This document shows positions 52,173-63,792 of a DNA stretch of 64,000 nt, in pieces. The stretch covers positions 1 through 64,000 of the forward strand of contig CANTFK010000666.1 of NCBI GenBank assembly GCA_947646735.1, in the 5' to 3' direction. Each line of letters starts with the position of its first letter. Within the stretch, counting starts at the first letter, position 1. A program made the translations under genes and the position numbers. Source of the stretch: Peronospora farinosa. Its lineage: Eukaryota > Oomycota > Peronosporomycetes > Peronosporales > Peronosporaceae. The notes under the pieces were generated by a model. That model saw only the letters and a program-made list of their open reading frames with translations. It made no database searches and was not told where the DNA came from.

Positions 52173-52481
52173 ATGAGATTACTAGGGGCTAGCTCAGGTG
52201 AAGCCTCATGGTGGTCAATGGGTCGGAAGACGACGCCCATATTCAAAAAGATCTCGAAAGTGGCAGTGGATAGAAGAAGGTTTTCTGAAGCCTATAGATA
52301 CAGATTTCGTGGTCGTGGTGGAAAATGGCAAGTGAGTTGGTGGTTCCTAATCGATGATCCAGACGAGTCCATCTCCACCGATAAGCCTACTCTTTTACAA
52401 AGAAAGAATACTGACGCAGTATCCCATGAGCCTGTCAACATCGATTGCACCTGTTTTGATAGAAGTTGTCTTTTGTCTTGA
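52173..52481 (+). CDS. Possible small hypothetical protein
   Basis: An ATG-started frame of 102 codons, rich in Arg and Trp (EAYRYRFRGRGGKWQVSWWF), divergent from the hypothetical gene at 51983. No motif and no homologue recognised. It may overlap the upstream exon of the minus-strand gene, in which case it is spurious. Confidence 0.25.
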   Translation: MRLLGASSGEASWWSMGRKTTPIFKKISKVAVDRRRFSEAYRYRFRGRGGKWQVSWWFLIDDPDESISTDKPTLLQRKNTDAVSHEPVNIDCTCFDRSCLLS

Positions 52482-54046
52482 TCACAACCGCTTTTTGATT
52501 CTTAAAGTATCATAAGAAAAAATCATGACCAAGCAAATAGTACGAGCGTGCGGCCTTCGCTGTCGTTCGTTTAGAGCAAAGCTCTGGGAAGAAAGTGTGG
52601 GTGTGGCTGTTTTTTGGTTGGGTTGCCACATCCACCTGGCAAAGATTTAAATTTGGTGCTTAGACGGTAGCTTGTGATTGTTGAACAGTAGAGTTAGTAA
52701 GTACCCAGTATCAAACAGCAAAGCTGCTAGGAGACTTGCAAGGTGCTGGAAAATTTTACCGAAAAAGTCTGCGATCCTTAGAACGTGGCGTCACCTGTAC
52801 GAGTTGTGAGTTACATACAAAGTTCTGATCGGATAAATCATTCTGACGAATCTATGTTTGATTGGCTCATGACGACGACACACGTGGTTGCGTCTCGAGC
52901 TTCTGTAACGGCAAAGGCTTAACGGTATTGTCGCGATCATCAAAGGCAAAGTCGGTTGGGGGGGTGCAGAGCGATGAGTCATGCGGCATAGTGACAAAAA
53001 TAAAAGTTGATAGCTGAATTTTGTTATGCCTTTCGCTCTTTGTCAAGATCGGTCGATGGTGGACCCTAGATGCTGCTCTTGATGTGAATTACAACGACGA
53101 GATCGACCAACTGGTTGTTATAACAGTACGTCAGTCGCTTCAATCGTGGGTACAAGGAATCACGCAACCCTTGAAAATTCCTTAGCAGAGATTAAAATTT
53201 AGTCTGGGTTACTGATAAGATGGATGTCTCGTTCAGCTTCAATAGCTTCAACGAGAAAATTCGTAGGTGGTGATGGAGAGAGTATGTAGAACATATAATT
53301 CACACGACAATCCGCAATTTCTATAACTAACCGATTAGAAAAACGGCCAACTTTTTTGTGCAAACTGACAATTTTGTCCCACGCAACACAATATTATGTA
53401 ATCGTCCGTCGCACTAAATATACATCACTTTTGCGCCAAGGACCTTGCTCGTATTACTGACCTACCGCCATGGGCTGACAATAAATATGACGGTTAGGGT
53501 TAACGCTAGGTCGCACAAGTAATGATGACATATGACTTGCATTATATATGTAGCAGTTAAGAGAGGTTTTCAGCTACCATTATGACAGTAATTACTAAAT
53601 GCAAAAGTTGATAACCAAGACTTCATTCCTTGACTATTTTAACACACGGATCGATGTTGACATTAAGCTTGTTGAGCAAAGGATTTGGATGTATCTCGAG
53701 GATACCTAAGGATGTAGATGGCCAACTCATTTAAAATACCTCAGCCACCTTAGCAAAAGGTAAACCGCTGACCATACCGTGTCAGGATGTAGGGCTCGTA
53801 TTGTGGCGTTCGTCTACTTGCCACGAAAAAAACATTTCGAACGGAACATGTCCCCGCTGCATTACCCGCAATGCCAACAAAAGTCTGGACACGAATTTAT
53901 AAAGAATGTCACGTAATGCCGCTGATTAACCACCTTGCAGGTATTCAAAGCTTGCCTCTAATGTATGCAGTTACCTTCTCACGTTCGCGTCCATAGGATT
54001 CTCGTCCAAGCAACACTGGACTGCACTGCACCGTTCAATTTTGCTT
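52482..54046. other. Gene-free stretch
   Basis: No frame longer than 70 codons on either strand and no repeat seen. Base composition is mixed. A promoter or noncoding RNA role cannot be judged from sequence. Confidence 0.45.
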
Positions 54047-55306
54047 TCACGAACGTTTGACTTTCGGAGTCAGCGACTTGGTGTACATGCGAAGAAGCGA
54101 CGCAATCATCGTAAAAGCAGACATCCCGAGAATCGCACTCGTCTTCCACCACTCGTGATTATTTGCGCGTTCAATGTCCTCGGCCGAGCAGCTTGTAGGC
54201 AGAACAACGTCATTTACCAAGAAGTCCTCACTAGTATCTGTCACGCTGTCCTTGCACTTTTGAATCACCTCCGATGAGTTCAGCGACAAAAAGCTATAGA
54301 GCAGCAAACAGATCAAAGCCAGAACAAAGGCAACGCGCTTGCCAAATTGTGCAGAGTCCAAGTGACGATCCAAACTGGTGCCGGCATGACGGTACACCAC
54401 AACTCGCAGCTTTGTCACGGAAAAGTCCGCGTGCGAACCCTTATCAGCGATTGGTAGGCAGCACATTTCACACGAAGAAGACACGATCACTTGCCATGTC
54501 GGACCGTACGTGAACGTCAGTGAATGCTGTAGGAATCAACGCACGTAATTAGTGACGAGCCATAAACTCTCATAATTAATATCGAAACGACACTTTTTTG
54601 CTGTACCTTTAGAGCTTGAGCAATTTTGGTCTCATTGTCTTTTACTTCTTGATAAAAGTTGAAAAGTTTTGTGACTTTATCAACAACTGCATTTGTCATC
54701 TCGTTCTCCATGTCACTCTCAAAAATCACAATTTTTCGTTTCGTAGTGAGGTTTTCACTCGGTTTCATCAAAACTTCATGTTCTTGCATGGGTCGAGGAG
54801 ACACAGATGGTGTCGTACGGTACAGTAAGACCTTCATCTTTTTAGTTTTACTATACAGTAGCACACATGTTCCTTTGCGCTGTAATATTAATATAGAAAG
54901 AGCCACAATAAATATTATTCGATTAATTTTATAAAATATGAGCTAAAATCTCATATTTTACAAAATTACTCTACTATTTATTATGACAATTATGACAATT
55001 ATGACAAATTATGACAAATTATACACTACGTACGTAGCGAAGATCTACCGCAAAGTCACCCCCCACGACGATGTGCCACCCTGAGCCCATGGACGGCTCG
55101 AGACATCGCTTCAGCTCAGCAGCAAAGTCGCGAATACTTGATGTCCTCTTGGCTGCATCATTTACCGTCGATTTGGCAGTAATTTGATGGGTCCGAAGCG
55201 CCACCGGAGCTTTAGACACTTGGAAATCGGCACCACAGAAAACCATCGTGGAATCAGACCCCCAATTTGTAATTTTGTGATTTTGATACGCATCAGATAG
55301 GTACAT
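54047..55306 (-). CDS. Tandem dynein-light-chain-like domains fused to a two-span membrane tail
   Basis: Exons 55306-55034, 54879-54607 and 54526-54047 (introns 154 and 80 bp, GTACGT...TTACAG and GTACAG...CTACAG, all phase 0) give 341 residues. Domain 1 (about 45-112) has the LC8 pattern IRDFAAELKRCL...GSGWHIVVGGDF, then across the splice KGTCVLLYSKTKKMKVLLY, matching helix 2 and the beta strands of DYNLL. Domain 2 (about 145-232) repeats it: DMENEMTNAVVDKVTKLFNF, YGPTWQVIVSS and TKLRVVVYRHAG. Hydrophobic spans follow at about 246-264 (RVAFVLALICLLLYSFLSL) and 312-329. LC8 proteins are soluble dimeric hubs; here both copies sit on one membrane-anchored chain. Splicing alone makes domain 1 complete, which supports the model. 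Confidence 0.7.
54932..55021. repeat. Intronic hairpin and ATTATGACA tandem repeat
   Basis: Within the first intron of the tandem light-chain gene, TAAAATATGAG (54932-54942) and CTCATATTTTA (54950-54960) form an 11-bp stem with a 7-base loop. At 54979-55021 there are four copies of a 9-10 base ATTATGACA unit. Confidence 0.75.
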
Positions 55307-55855
55307 TGCATAGATGGCTACAGTGCCACAATTTTGTTGTTACAGAAGATTTGCAGCATTTAAGGTAGTTTTAGTGTCTGCCACACTATATGTGGCTGCG
55401 ATACTTGCGAGTGTCTCTGAAAAAAGAACGGACATCCAGCTATACATTGGCAATACCTCGCGGACAATTTGTGTGTTAGGCCGATACTACCAATGCACAG
55501 CTTTTTATTCGACATTGTGTAGATAATAGCGGCACAATTCCCACTTTTGCTTGCATTTCAAATTGGAATGCATGTCGTCTGAAGGTGTTAAACTCGCTGC
55601 ATGTTGTAGCAGTTACACGCGCAAAGTCTGTTTTTACGATAATTTTGGCGCGAAAGACACCAAACAGAAAGGTAAATATCAGCATTGAAGGCCTGTTACT
55701 AATTCCCAAGTCCGCAAAACGTCTCAGCATGCCCCTATGTATAGCTAACCTCACTGCATAAAAATTTGGCGCGTTTTTCTAAAGATATCCAATCATTCCC
55801 ACAAGCGTCATCACATCCGCAACGCCCCTTCTTGTTCATCAAGTAATTGGCTACA
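55307..55855. other. Divergent upstream region
   Basis: Lies between the starts of two divergent genes (55306 minus, 55856 plus). Contains only short unsupported frames. It probably holds both promoters. Confidence 0.4.
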
Positions 55856-56729
55856 ATGAAACCCGAAACAAAACTGGTTGTTGTTGCATTAGAAGGTTGC
55901 CATGGTGAGTTCATTCGTGTCATATATACATCGCCCATCCTGTATCTTGATTTTCTTCGTAACAAATGCAATTATTTGTTCAGGTTGTGGTAAAACCGCT
56001 TTATGCAGAGAATTTCAATTACAAGGTTATGATATTCTCGACGAAGCTTTTATGAGCATGCCATCCTATGCCCTTCATCCACAGTCTCTTCTTATGGAAA
56101 CATCATGGGTTTGCTCCTGGTTTGAGCGCGTCTTGCGTCTCGCTGATCGTGTTAAACCGGGCCAGAAACAAGTTTTCATTGCTGATCGGTCGCCACTCAG
56201 TGCTGTGCTCTATTCTGCCAATGGACATTTGTTAGAGCCTGTTATTCGGGAACAAATGAGAGAAGTACAAGATTATGCCGGTGTTCAGTTCTACACAGTG
56301 CATGTACAAGTCGAACGCAAGCTATTGTGGCATCGCATTTGTGCACGCCTTGAACTCGAACCTGAGCGACTACGTCTGAATGAGCACAAACGGGAATGGA
56401 TGGAAGAAATTGTCACGTTTTATGAAAATTTCACCTGGGACTTGACAGTAACCAATGATAAACGCAGTGTGGCAACCATTGCAGAGACTATTAGTCGACT
56501 ATTGAGACAGAAGGACAATACGTTCGAGGCTGTGTACAAGTGTACGAAACCAAGAGCCATGTCTCCTCATTTGTCATCTACTAGCAGTATACTCAGTACA
56601 GACAGTGAGTGTGGAAGTGCTGAGGAAGAAAATGTCGATGCAGACTGGAATCACGACAAGGAGATGACGCAATCAGAGAGTATCATTGCATTCAATAACA
56701 TTCCACCATCTACGACGGACACGTTCTGA
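55856..56729 (+). CDS. P-loop kinase of the thymidylate/deoxynucleoside kinase fold
   Basis: Exons 55856-55904 and 55984-56729 (79-bp intron, GTGAGT...TTCAG) encode 264 residues. The splice falls inside the Walker A motif: LEGCHG before and CGKTALC after, giving G-x4-GKT. Other kinase features are DEAF (about 36-39), IADRSPLSAVLYS (about 85-97, the DRS-type motif of dNK/TMP kinases) and a late TVTNDKRSVATIAETI. Residues 210-264 form a Ser/Asp/Glu-rich tail without domain. The substrate cannot be told from sequence. Only the splice-joined protein has a working P-loop, which supports the intron. Confidence 0.75.
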
Positions 56730-56964
56730 TGCATTTTTAGTTTTAGAAAGATAAATGACTTTGCTATCTTTAAGTTGTCGTGCTATTATAACGTACTCGG
56801 ATATCTCATGCACGTGAAATGTAGCATTGTTTACTCACTGCACAGTAACAACAGCCGATATATACTAGATATATTAACAATATATCGTCCATTATAGCCC
56901 CTCCAGTATACCTACTAGAAAGTCATGTAGGAATTAATGCATGTCTGGATAGAAGTAGTGTCTC

Positions 56965-57921
56965 TCATAGACGTAGAAAGCGACGTGCATTAGCTCTCGT
57001 GATCATTGCAATTTCCTGTAATGAGTAACCGAGAGCCGAGGCAACAGCTTGAGCCACCAAGGGCATTGCACTGGGCACGTTTGGATACTGTTTTTTGGTT
57101 TCACTAGACTCAGCAGATCGACACTTTGGAAATCCCATGTACGGTGCATCCGTCTCGAGAACAAGTCGATCTAGAGGTACATGTTTGATCATTTCTTTCA
57201 GTGCGGCTCCTTGTTTCTTGCAAATAAATCCCGTGATACCAATGTACCAGTCGTTACCACGTCCAATGTACGTCTTTAACTCGTCCTCGTTCCCAGTAAA
57301 ACAGTGCACAACTGCTGGTGGAAAATAACCATCCGAGTTCTTGGTAGCTTGGTCAATCAATCGAATAAAGTCTTGATGTGCCAGTCGTTCGTGCAAGAAA
57401 AGCGGTTTTTTCAACGCACAGGCCATTGCCAATTGTTGTGCAAACCATTGTTTCTGGAATTCTCGGTCGGGAAAATGTGGGGAATAGTCCAATCCACACT
57501 CTCCCACGGCATAAACATTATCGAGCATGACAAGATTTCGAAGCGTTGTAAGTTCCTCGTCTGTTGGCATTATCCGAGCATTGTATGGGTGGACTCCAGC
57601 CGTTGGAAAAAGTCGAGTCGGATAGTGGCTCGAAAGTTCAATAGCTCGTTGAGATTCTTCGATTGTAGCACCAGGTACTACCATTTCCTTTACTCCGACA
57701 GCTGTTGCGTGTTGTAGCAATCGCTGGACATTGTGACAAAGATCTTCATGCGTCAAATTACAATCAAAATCAAAGAGCTCTAGGTTTGAATGGGACAAGT
57801 GTTCCATTTTTAGAGGTTCTTTTTTTATTTTGTGCTTGTATTTAAAGGTGGTTGAAGAAGAAGGGGAAGTGGGAAGGGTGTTTACGTAATACCAACCGTT
57901 CGTCGAAAGTTCGTCGTGCAT
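56965..57921 (-). CDS. TatD-family metal-dependent deoxyribonuclease
   Basis: 318 residues from ATG 57921; a second ATG at 57807 would remove a 38-residue basic N-terminus and is equally plausible. The TIM-barrel hydrolase motifs are present: FDFDCNLTHED, TAGVHPYNA, VGECGLDYSPHFP (metal-binding Glu), PLFLHER, AVVHCFTG and LVLETDAPYMGFP (catalytic Asp). The first motif lacks the His pair of bacterial TatD, as in eukaryotic TATDN1-like proteins. Such enzymes are 3'-5' exonucleases and act in DNA degradation or repair. Confidence 0.85.
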   Translation of the reverse strand: MHDELSTNGWYYVNTLPTSPSSSTTFKYKHKIKKEPLKMEHLSHSNLELFDFDCNLTHEDLCHNVQRLLQHATAVGVKEMVVPGATIEESQRAIELSSHYPTRLFPTAGVHPYNARIMPTDEELTTLRNLVMLDNVYAVGECGLDYSPHFPDREFQKQWFAQQLAMACALKKPLFLHERLAHQDFIRLIDQATKNSDGYFPPAVVHCFTGNEDELKTYIGRGNDWYIGITGFICKKQGAALKEMIKHVPLDRLVLETDAPYMGFPKCRSAESSETKKQYPNVPSAMPLVAQAVASALGYSLQEIAMITRANARRFLRL

Positions 57922-59103
57922 GCGTTTTCGATGGCGTCGAAGGTTTGTGTTTTATTAGTGTCACTAACACGGGTGAGACGTCAACTTGCTCTGTTCATAT
58001 TTTGCTAGTATGAATTATCCATGTCAGAATATAGTAGAGACAGATATATAGTATTAAGAACAAAATAGTATCGTATGCCTAAGAAATATTACTGTATAGA
58101 TATCAATTATCGTGGTCGGAATCTGTGGCCATCGATCATGACGAGGTGCTCAGCGTGCATTCCTTCTACAGAACCCCATTTAGTTCAAACAGCCATCAGG
58201 CAATCGAACCGCTATTTTCATATAGATCAACAGTCGATCGCCCGTCCTCCACGATGCCTTTGCGATTTTTTCTATGACAACCTGGCCATCATTGCTTCAC
58301 AGGACAATTTTCTCTGCGCGATGTTGCTGCTTGGAGCATTAGCGCTAGCTTGAAATTGTTACCGATGAAGCTAAGCTTAATACTGGTTGTACACTGCTGC
58401 TGCCATCTTCTCGAAAGATATTTGTTAAGACCTTGATCAAAGTATTATGAAATGACTGCGATTGGGTGTAAGACAATGGAGAAGTTGACAATCCGAGTCA
58501 TTCCCGGACATAGGCGGCAGAGGTTCAGTACAACATCTTGCCAAAATCGTCACAGGTGACAGTGTGAAAAAAATTGACTTTGCTGTGTCGTTGCAATGGT
58601 AACAGGTGTCTTAGTGACATTATATACTGCGATGACAGTCTCGTGGTTCTACTTTAACGGTAGATCTCTTCTCTTGGACTACGTTTGGAATTGTCTGGAG
58701 CTTGATTGACCGCGCTTTAACTTACTGGAAAATCGACGTAGTGAGGTCTCTTGGGATGTTAGAAGCAACGCTACGTCTTTTATACAGACGATGCAGCATG
58801 GCGAAGATACGCAGACAGGTTTCACAATGTGTGACATGGTACAAATGTATCCTGTTTCTGTAGAACAGTGACGGAAGATATTTGTGATTCACGCCATACG
58901 ATTTGTATACTTTAAATCAGAGCAAACGTACTGACAGAATCTTCGTTTTCCAGCAAGCAAATTCCTATCAGCTTGGCACTTGTTTCAACCAATCACTTCT
59001 GTTCAAATGCTTTATTTCAGCCAATCTTTACGCTGCAATTGGCCTGATTCTTCCGCCAATCAAATTGTTCACATGATTCCTCTCTTGTCCTCGCTTCGTT
59101 CCA
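57922..59103. other. Intergenic region
   Basis: A 92-codon frame at 58075-58353 (plus) has no motif. No repeat or RNA gene recognised. The end is the upstream region of the G-patch gene. Confidence 0.4.
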
Positions 59104-59772
59104 ATGGCTGGTGACGCTGTGGTGCCTCTCGTAGGGAAGAAGATGATGCGCAAATTGGGCGGCATGGCGAATGAAAGTGCGGCAGCTGAAGTGTCGGACT
59201 TTGCGCGTCGTCAGATGAAGCTGATGGGCTGGTCAGAAGGTAAAGGATTGGGCAAGAACGAGCAGGGTATCAAGTCGCACGTGAAGGTAAAGCGACGCGA
59301 GGAGCTACAGGGCGTTGGAGCGGAGAAAGAAGCAGTCAAAGAGCAACAGAATCAATGGTGGTACAATGTGTATGATCGCATGGCTAGCAAGATTGTGGTG
59401 GACGCATTGTCCGAAGAAGAGGGAGAAGCGAAAAAGAAGAAGAAGAAGAAGAAAGTAAAAGAAAAGAGAAAACGAGACGAAGAGAATGGACGAAAATGGA
59501 GAATTCCTACCGATGAAGAGCTTTTTGCTGCAACTGGTGGAAAACTCTTTGGTCGTAGAGCTTATGGATCTTGCAATGGCAAACTTAGACGTGACGAGTT
59601 GCAATTGAAGAAAGCAAAGACGCACGAGTGCGAAGAGCTGGAGACGGCGAAATGTTGTAATGATACTGTGAAGAGGAAGAGAGAGAGAAATGGGGTTATG
59701 AAGGAAGCTCGGAAATCAAAGAAGATCAAGAAGGAGAAGAAGAAAGCTGTAAGCGTATGTCTACCCTGCTAA
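59104..59772 (+). CDS. G-patch protein similar to GPATCH4
   Basis: 222 residues from ATG 59104, no intron. The G-patch lies at residues about 34-80: ARRQMKLMGWSEGKGLGKNE, then GIKSHVKVKRREELQGVG. Residues 85-100 (NQWWYNVYDRMASKIVV) match the conserved WW segment after the G-patch in GPATCH4. The remainder is Lys/Glu-rich with an eight-lysine run and PTDEELFAATGGKLFGRRAYG, ending in basic nuclear-signal-like stretches. G-patch proteins activate DEAH helicases; GPATCH4 is nucleolar and promotes ribosome biogenesis. Confidence 0.82.
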   Translation: MAGDAVVPLVGKKMMRKLGGMANESAAAEVSDFARRQMKLMGWSEGKGLGKNEQGIKSHVKVKRREELQGVGAEKEAVKEQQNQWWYNVYDRMASKIVVDALSEEEGEAKKKKKKKKVKEKRKRDEENGRKWRIPTDEELFAATGGKLFGRRAYGSCNGKLRRDELQLKKAKTHECEELETAKCCNDTVKRKRERNGVMKEARKSKKIKKEKKKAVSVCLPC

Positions 59773-60573
59773 TGCTGTAGCGGCTCAAAAAGTTGCCATT
59801 TGATTCATCTGTTGTGATGCGTGTTATGAAATCAGTCTTGATGTATTGCAATACCTGAAGTTGTTCCAAGGCGGATTTGAAGACCTGACGAGTACTTTTG
59901 GCTAGATGAACGTCGTGTCCACAGTAGCACTCAAGAAGACTAAGGGCTCCACGATCCAAGCATGGCCTTCTTTCTCGTCTGCTGTAGCAAAAGCGTCAAC
60001 TGAAAAATGGCCGAACCACAGCGTGAGAAGCTTGACGTGTGTGGCTTCAAGGCACAGACAGTTACTTACTGCGTTGCGTCAATGACAGCCTCATTTCGTA
60101 GCGATAAGTGCTTCACGTCAATTTGCCAAGCGGTTCAACAACCGCAAAGGAAAGACTTCCATTTAGCAATAGCATTGGTCGCTTCCATTATAGATGATGA
60201 CGCAGATGTATCGGAATTGGCACGCTCGATTCGATATGTTCACTGTTGTCTTCGTCGTCCACAAAGAACTAGAGGTGACTGTCTGTAAATGCCTTATTCC
60301 GGCACTTCACGAACGTCTTGTTTAATATTTGCTCCAGCACCTTGAGAACCGTCTTGTCCTTGCTTTGCTTAACGAAAGGTCGCAGTCAAATGCATGTTTC
60401 CAATAAGGCGGCTCGCATCGCGGCAATTTTCTGGTACCCAACAAGTATATGTTCGGGTTGTTGAGTTGTCGTCTGTTCATTTCTTGGTCGTCTGTTCATT
60501 CCTTTACACTGCTATGCATATAGGACTCAGGCGACGACACTTCCCAGCCAACGCAAATTGGTACTGCAGATTA
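59773..60573. other. Intergenic or decayed gene
   Basis: A 93-codon plus frame (60007-60288) and a 78-codon minus frame (59959-59726) overlap the gap. The minus strand around 59726-60290 shows several coding-like pieces in different frames (VLEQILNKTFVKCRNKAF; VFKSALEQLQVLQY), so a relic gene is possible. Confidence 0.3.
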
Positions 60574-62289
60574 TTAGTTGTCATGAGACTTGCATCGGCC
60601 CCGAAGGGCTGTCAATTGAGCATGTAGAAGGTGCCGCTCTTTCAGGTTGAGTGTGAGCACTGTTCCAGTGAAGCAAACTACCCCCACAGTCACATGCACA
60701 ATGTGTCGCATGAACGGTACTGGGCCATCCGTCTCGGAATGAAGCAACACGCGTTGCGAAGTCATAGTCACCACCAAAGAAACTACGAATGCAGTCACCA
60801 CGAGTCGATCAGGCAATGATTGGCGCCAGAACGATAAGCCATTAACGAAGCTATTGCTTGGCTGAGAGGTTCGAGCTACTTGACGAAAATACCAAGCCAG
60901 AAATGTCAAACAGTAGAGGATTCGGCAGCCCATATTGATACAATTCGCGAGAATGAGGCCAAACGTGCCCCAATCGAGTACCTGCATGAATACAAGCGCA
61001 CTGAACGCGTATATGGCAAAGAATACACCGAGCAGCTTGTTTAGTCGCATAAGTTCACGGTCATCTCCGATAGCGTGCACCACAGCTTCACAAACTCCAT
61101 TCACACCCAAAAATGGAATGTATACGCAGTAGAGAGCTAACGCAGCACCCACACCGTGACGAGCCTTCTCAGCTCCGTACAGCATCAACACCAACGTGTG
61201 TGCGTAGCTGGTACCAAAGCATACGAACACCAGCCCCACCAGGTTCATAAGCTTGAGCAGCACCAGTAGCAGAGTCTGTCCATCGTCCAGACTTTTCTTT
61301 TTCGTGGTCGGTGTGTCATTTCGGTCGTCACTCTCCTTCTTTTGAGCTAGCGCAAGCTTACTGAAGATAGTTTTCGTAGCTTCTTCAATCGGCAAAAAGA
61401 CAATTCTCGGCACAAGTGAGCCTAGATTTGATACCAATCCATACACCCCCATATGCTGCAGTGATGCGAATCCAGTCAACACCCACTTATCTCCTTCTGC
61501 TAGTAGATACTTGACTCCACTTTGCACACTTAGCGGTACCAGCAATATCATCAGCTCTGCATGACACCAATCTGCATTTCCGTCCGGTTTTCCAGGCAAT
61601 AACTGAGTCATCTTTGTCAATGCAAACTTGTCTTTTTCAATTGATAGAGCATTAATTCTTCGCCAGAAGTAGCCGAGAAACATCACCAATAACGTCAAAG
61701 CATACGACAATTCTGCGATTCCGTAGGCCATCAAGTCCATCTCCAGGACCACGACACCCACGTACTGCACAACCGCTCGGACGAAAAATGCGACACTTTG
61801 AACTGCGACTTGCCAATGGACTAAGACACTAGCATGTACGAGTACAAACATTGGTTCTGCTAATGCTTCAATCATTGCAGCACCACAATACATTGCAAAC
61901 ACTAACGAGAACTCCCCTACCACTGCATCGTCCGATTTCAAAGTGTCTGAATTGGTCGAATAAAACAAGAGTACACCTGCAATTGTCCAGCTAATGGCCG
62001 TTGAAAACCAGGCAACGTTTACGACTTGTTGCAAATGTATTGTATCAAGAGTATTCAAGTCTTTTTTCAAGTCAAAGGAACGCATGCGTAGAAATACTAA
62101 ACGGAATCCATCTCGAAGGAAAAATATCGACGCTAAAGCCAATTCCAATCGAACCGAGACGGTTCCTGTCACATGAAGATGTACTTTTCGTAGCACAAAG
62201 GAATTCGCACCAAAGGTTATTAAACGTTGTATAAATCGATAGATACCGCCACGTACGGCTTGAGATAGCACGATATTAACGGAGCTCAT
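60574..62289 (-). CDS. RFT1: RFT1, dolichol-linked oligosaccharide translocation protein
   Basis: 571 residues from ATG 62289, no intron, with about 12 hydrophobic spans. RFT1 is needed for the cytosol-to-lumen step of Man5GlcNAc2-PP-dolichol. Whether it is the flippase itself is debated. The N-terminus (VRGGIYRFIQRLITFGANSF), FLRDGFRLVFLRM in place of the usual REGFR, KYLLAEGDKWVLTGFASLQH and GVYGLVSNLGSLVPRIVFLP are recognisable family segments. With ALG9 it is the second LLO-pathway gene in this segment. Confidence 0.85.
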   Translation of the reverse strand: MSSVNIVLSQAVRGGIYRFIQRLITFGANSFVLRKVHLHVTGTVSVRLELALASIFFLRDGFRLVFLRMRSFDLKKDLNTLDTIHLQQVVNVAWFSTAISWTIAGVLLFYSTNSDTLKSDDAVVGEFSLVFAMYCGAAMIEALAEPMFVLVHASVLVHWQVAVQSVAFFVRAVVQYVGVVVLEMDLMAYGIAELSYALTLLVMFLGYFWRRINALSIEKDKFALTKMTQLLPGKPDGNADWCHAELMILLVPLSVQSGVKYLLAEGDKWVLTGFASLQHMGVYGLVSNLGSLVPRIVFLPIEEATKTIFSKLALAQKKESDDRNDTPTTKKKSLDDGQTLLLVLLKLMNLVGLVFVCFGTSYAHTLVLMLYGAEKARHGVGAALALYCVYIPFLGVNGVCEAVVHAIGDDRELMRLNKLLGVFFAIYAFSALVFMQVLDWGTFGLILANCINMGCRILYCLTFLAWYFRQVARTSQPSNSFVNGLSFWRQSLPDRLVVTAFVVSLVVTMTSQRVLLHSETDGPVPFMRHIVHVTVGVVCFTGTVLTLNLKERHLLHAQLTALRGRCKSHDN

Positions 62290-63792
62290 GACTTGGCTCG
62301 TGTGGCTTATCTTCGTGCAACGTAAAGGACTATTGTCCGCAACATAAGAACGACGCGAGACGTTTTTTATTATAAATTACCAGTAGTTTTTGATCAGACG
62401 AAGAAAAGACGGCGGTACCCCCCTAGAATACGGAGGGATTGAGACATGCACGTACCCATCCATGAGCTCATAGGTGGGATAGTACGTCATGGCTTTTGAT
62501 ATGCAACAAAGCACGATAATGACCTTTGTTCATTATCATGATACTTCCATATGACGTTATGGAGATGTCGTCTTCTAAAATATATCTGAGCAACTGCATT
62601 TTTTGTGGTATCACATGACAAAGGTACCTGCAGTTGCCAAGCAATAGCTGATCGATCGATCGTCTTGAACAAACGACATTTCCTGGCCCAACGATAAAGT
62701 TGACGAGGAGGTAGCAAACCGACGAAAATGTGGTCGTATTGTAGCAATTTTGAGACACAACATGACAGCAGCCTTGCGTCGAAAGAATTTATCCTGTTAT
62801 AGCCGAGGAGTGGTTGGGATATACCCACGAGGAAGAGAGGACAGAAGGATGCGCAAATTTCTTAAAGTCTACGGGAATCTCTTTACATGTACGTCTCAGC
62901 TATTGATAATCCGAATACACGTACTGCATCTGTTCACTGCACGTAGAATATGAACGAGATCAGCGTTTGATGTTTGCTGTGCGACCGTAAATAGAGATTC
63001 TGTTATCGGTTTGATAACTGCATTCTCTTCGTCATCTTCATTTACGTTTCGATACAAGTTATGCATGTGACCTTTCTGTTCTGCTCTCTTTCATAGTGAT
63101 AGAAGCTCAAACTCTCCATTAGGACACGACCCAGCTCAACGCAAGCACTAGCTGCTTACATTAAGTACGCGTCTTTGATTCAATACTGTTGATACTAACA
63201 TTGGAGGGTAGTGACAACCAGTCTTGGTCAATGACTTCATGTATTTTCATACGAAAGGGATACTGTGTAAATAAAAATTTCATGGCATGTACCACTTACT
63301 GGCTTGCTAAAAACTGGAATGATAATGACTCGGACGTTTACGGTCTCGTCATTATTTGCTTGAATGGTATAGAAAAGGTAGCTAAGTTCCCATATGGCTC
63401 AACTCCCGTCGTGTCTTTATTGTATTATATTAAGACTGTACTATATTTACTATATAATATATATGTATTGGTAGTACAAGCACTTCCATGGTTGTCAGTC
63501 AACCCTTCAGTTACGACACGAGCAGTCGATAAAGCTCTTGTTTGACAAAAACACATGTTGTCTGGTAAATGTAGTGCGTAATCTGTACGATATCAACGTA
63601 GCGGCTTTACGTGCCTAAAAAAATCATTCGGGGAATTTTTTTGTCTGTTTATGCCGAGAGAAGTAGCCATTTCAAATGGATACGCAACAACGTAGCACGC
63701 CGACGCATTAACAGCGACTATGATGCAGTCGCACTCCCACTAAACACTTGCTCCTGAGCAACTCGAAAAAATGCACAAACTGAATCTGTTAA
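62290..63792. other. Intergenic region
   Basis: Unsupported frames at 62487-62828 (minus, 113 codons) and 63189-63545 (plus, 118 codons, with a hydrophobic Tyr/Leu-rich stretch). No motif or repeat is recognised. Confidence 0.35.

Noticed and set aside
56965..57921. Loss of the first metal-site His pair in the TatD protein as a sign of inactivity
   Set aside because: Eukaryotic TATDN1-like members also have DxxxNLT at this site, and the later metal-site Glu, His and Asp residues are present.
59726..59959. 78-codon minus frame after the G-patch gene
   Set aside because: It overlaps the end of a solid plus-strand gene; nearby pieces are in different frames, so at most it is a relic.
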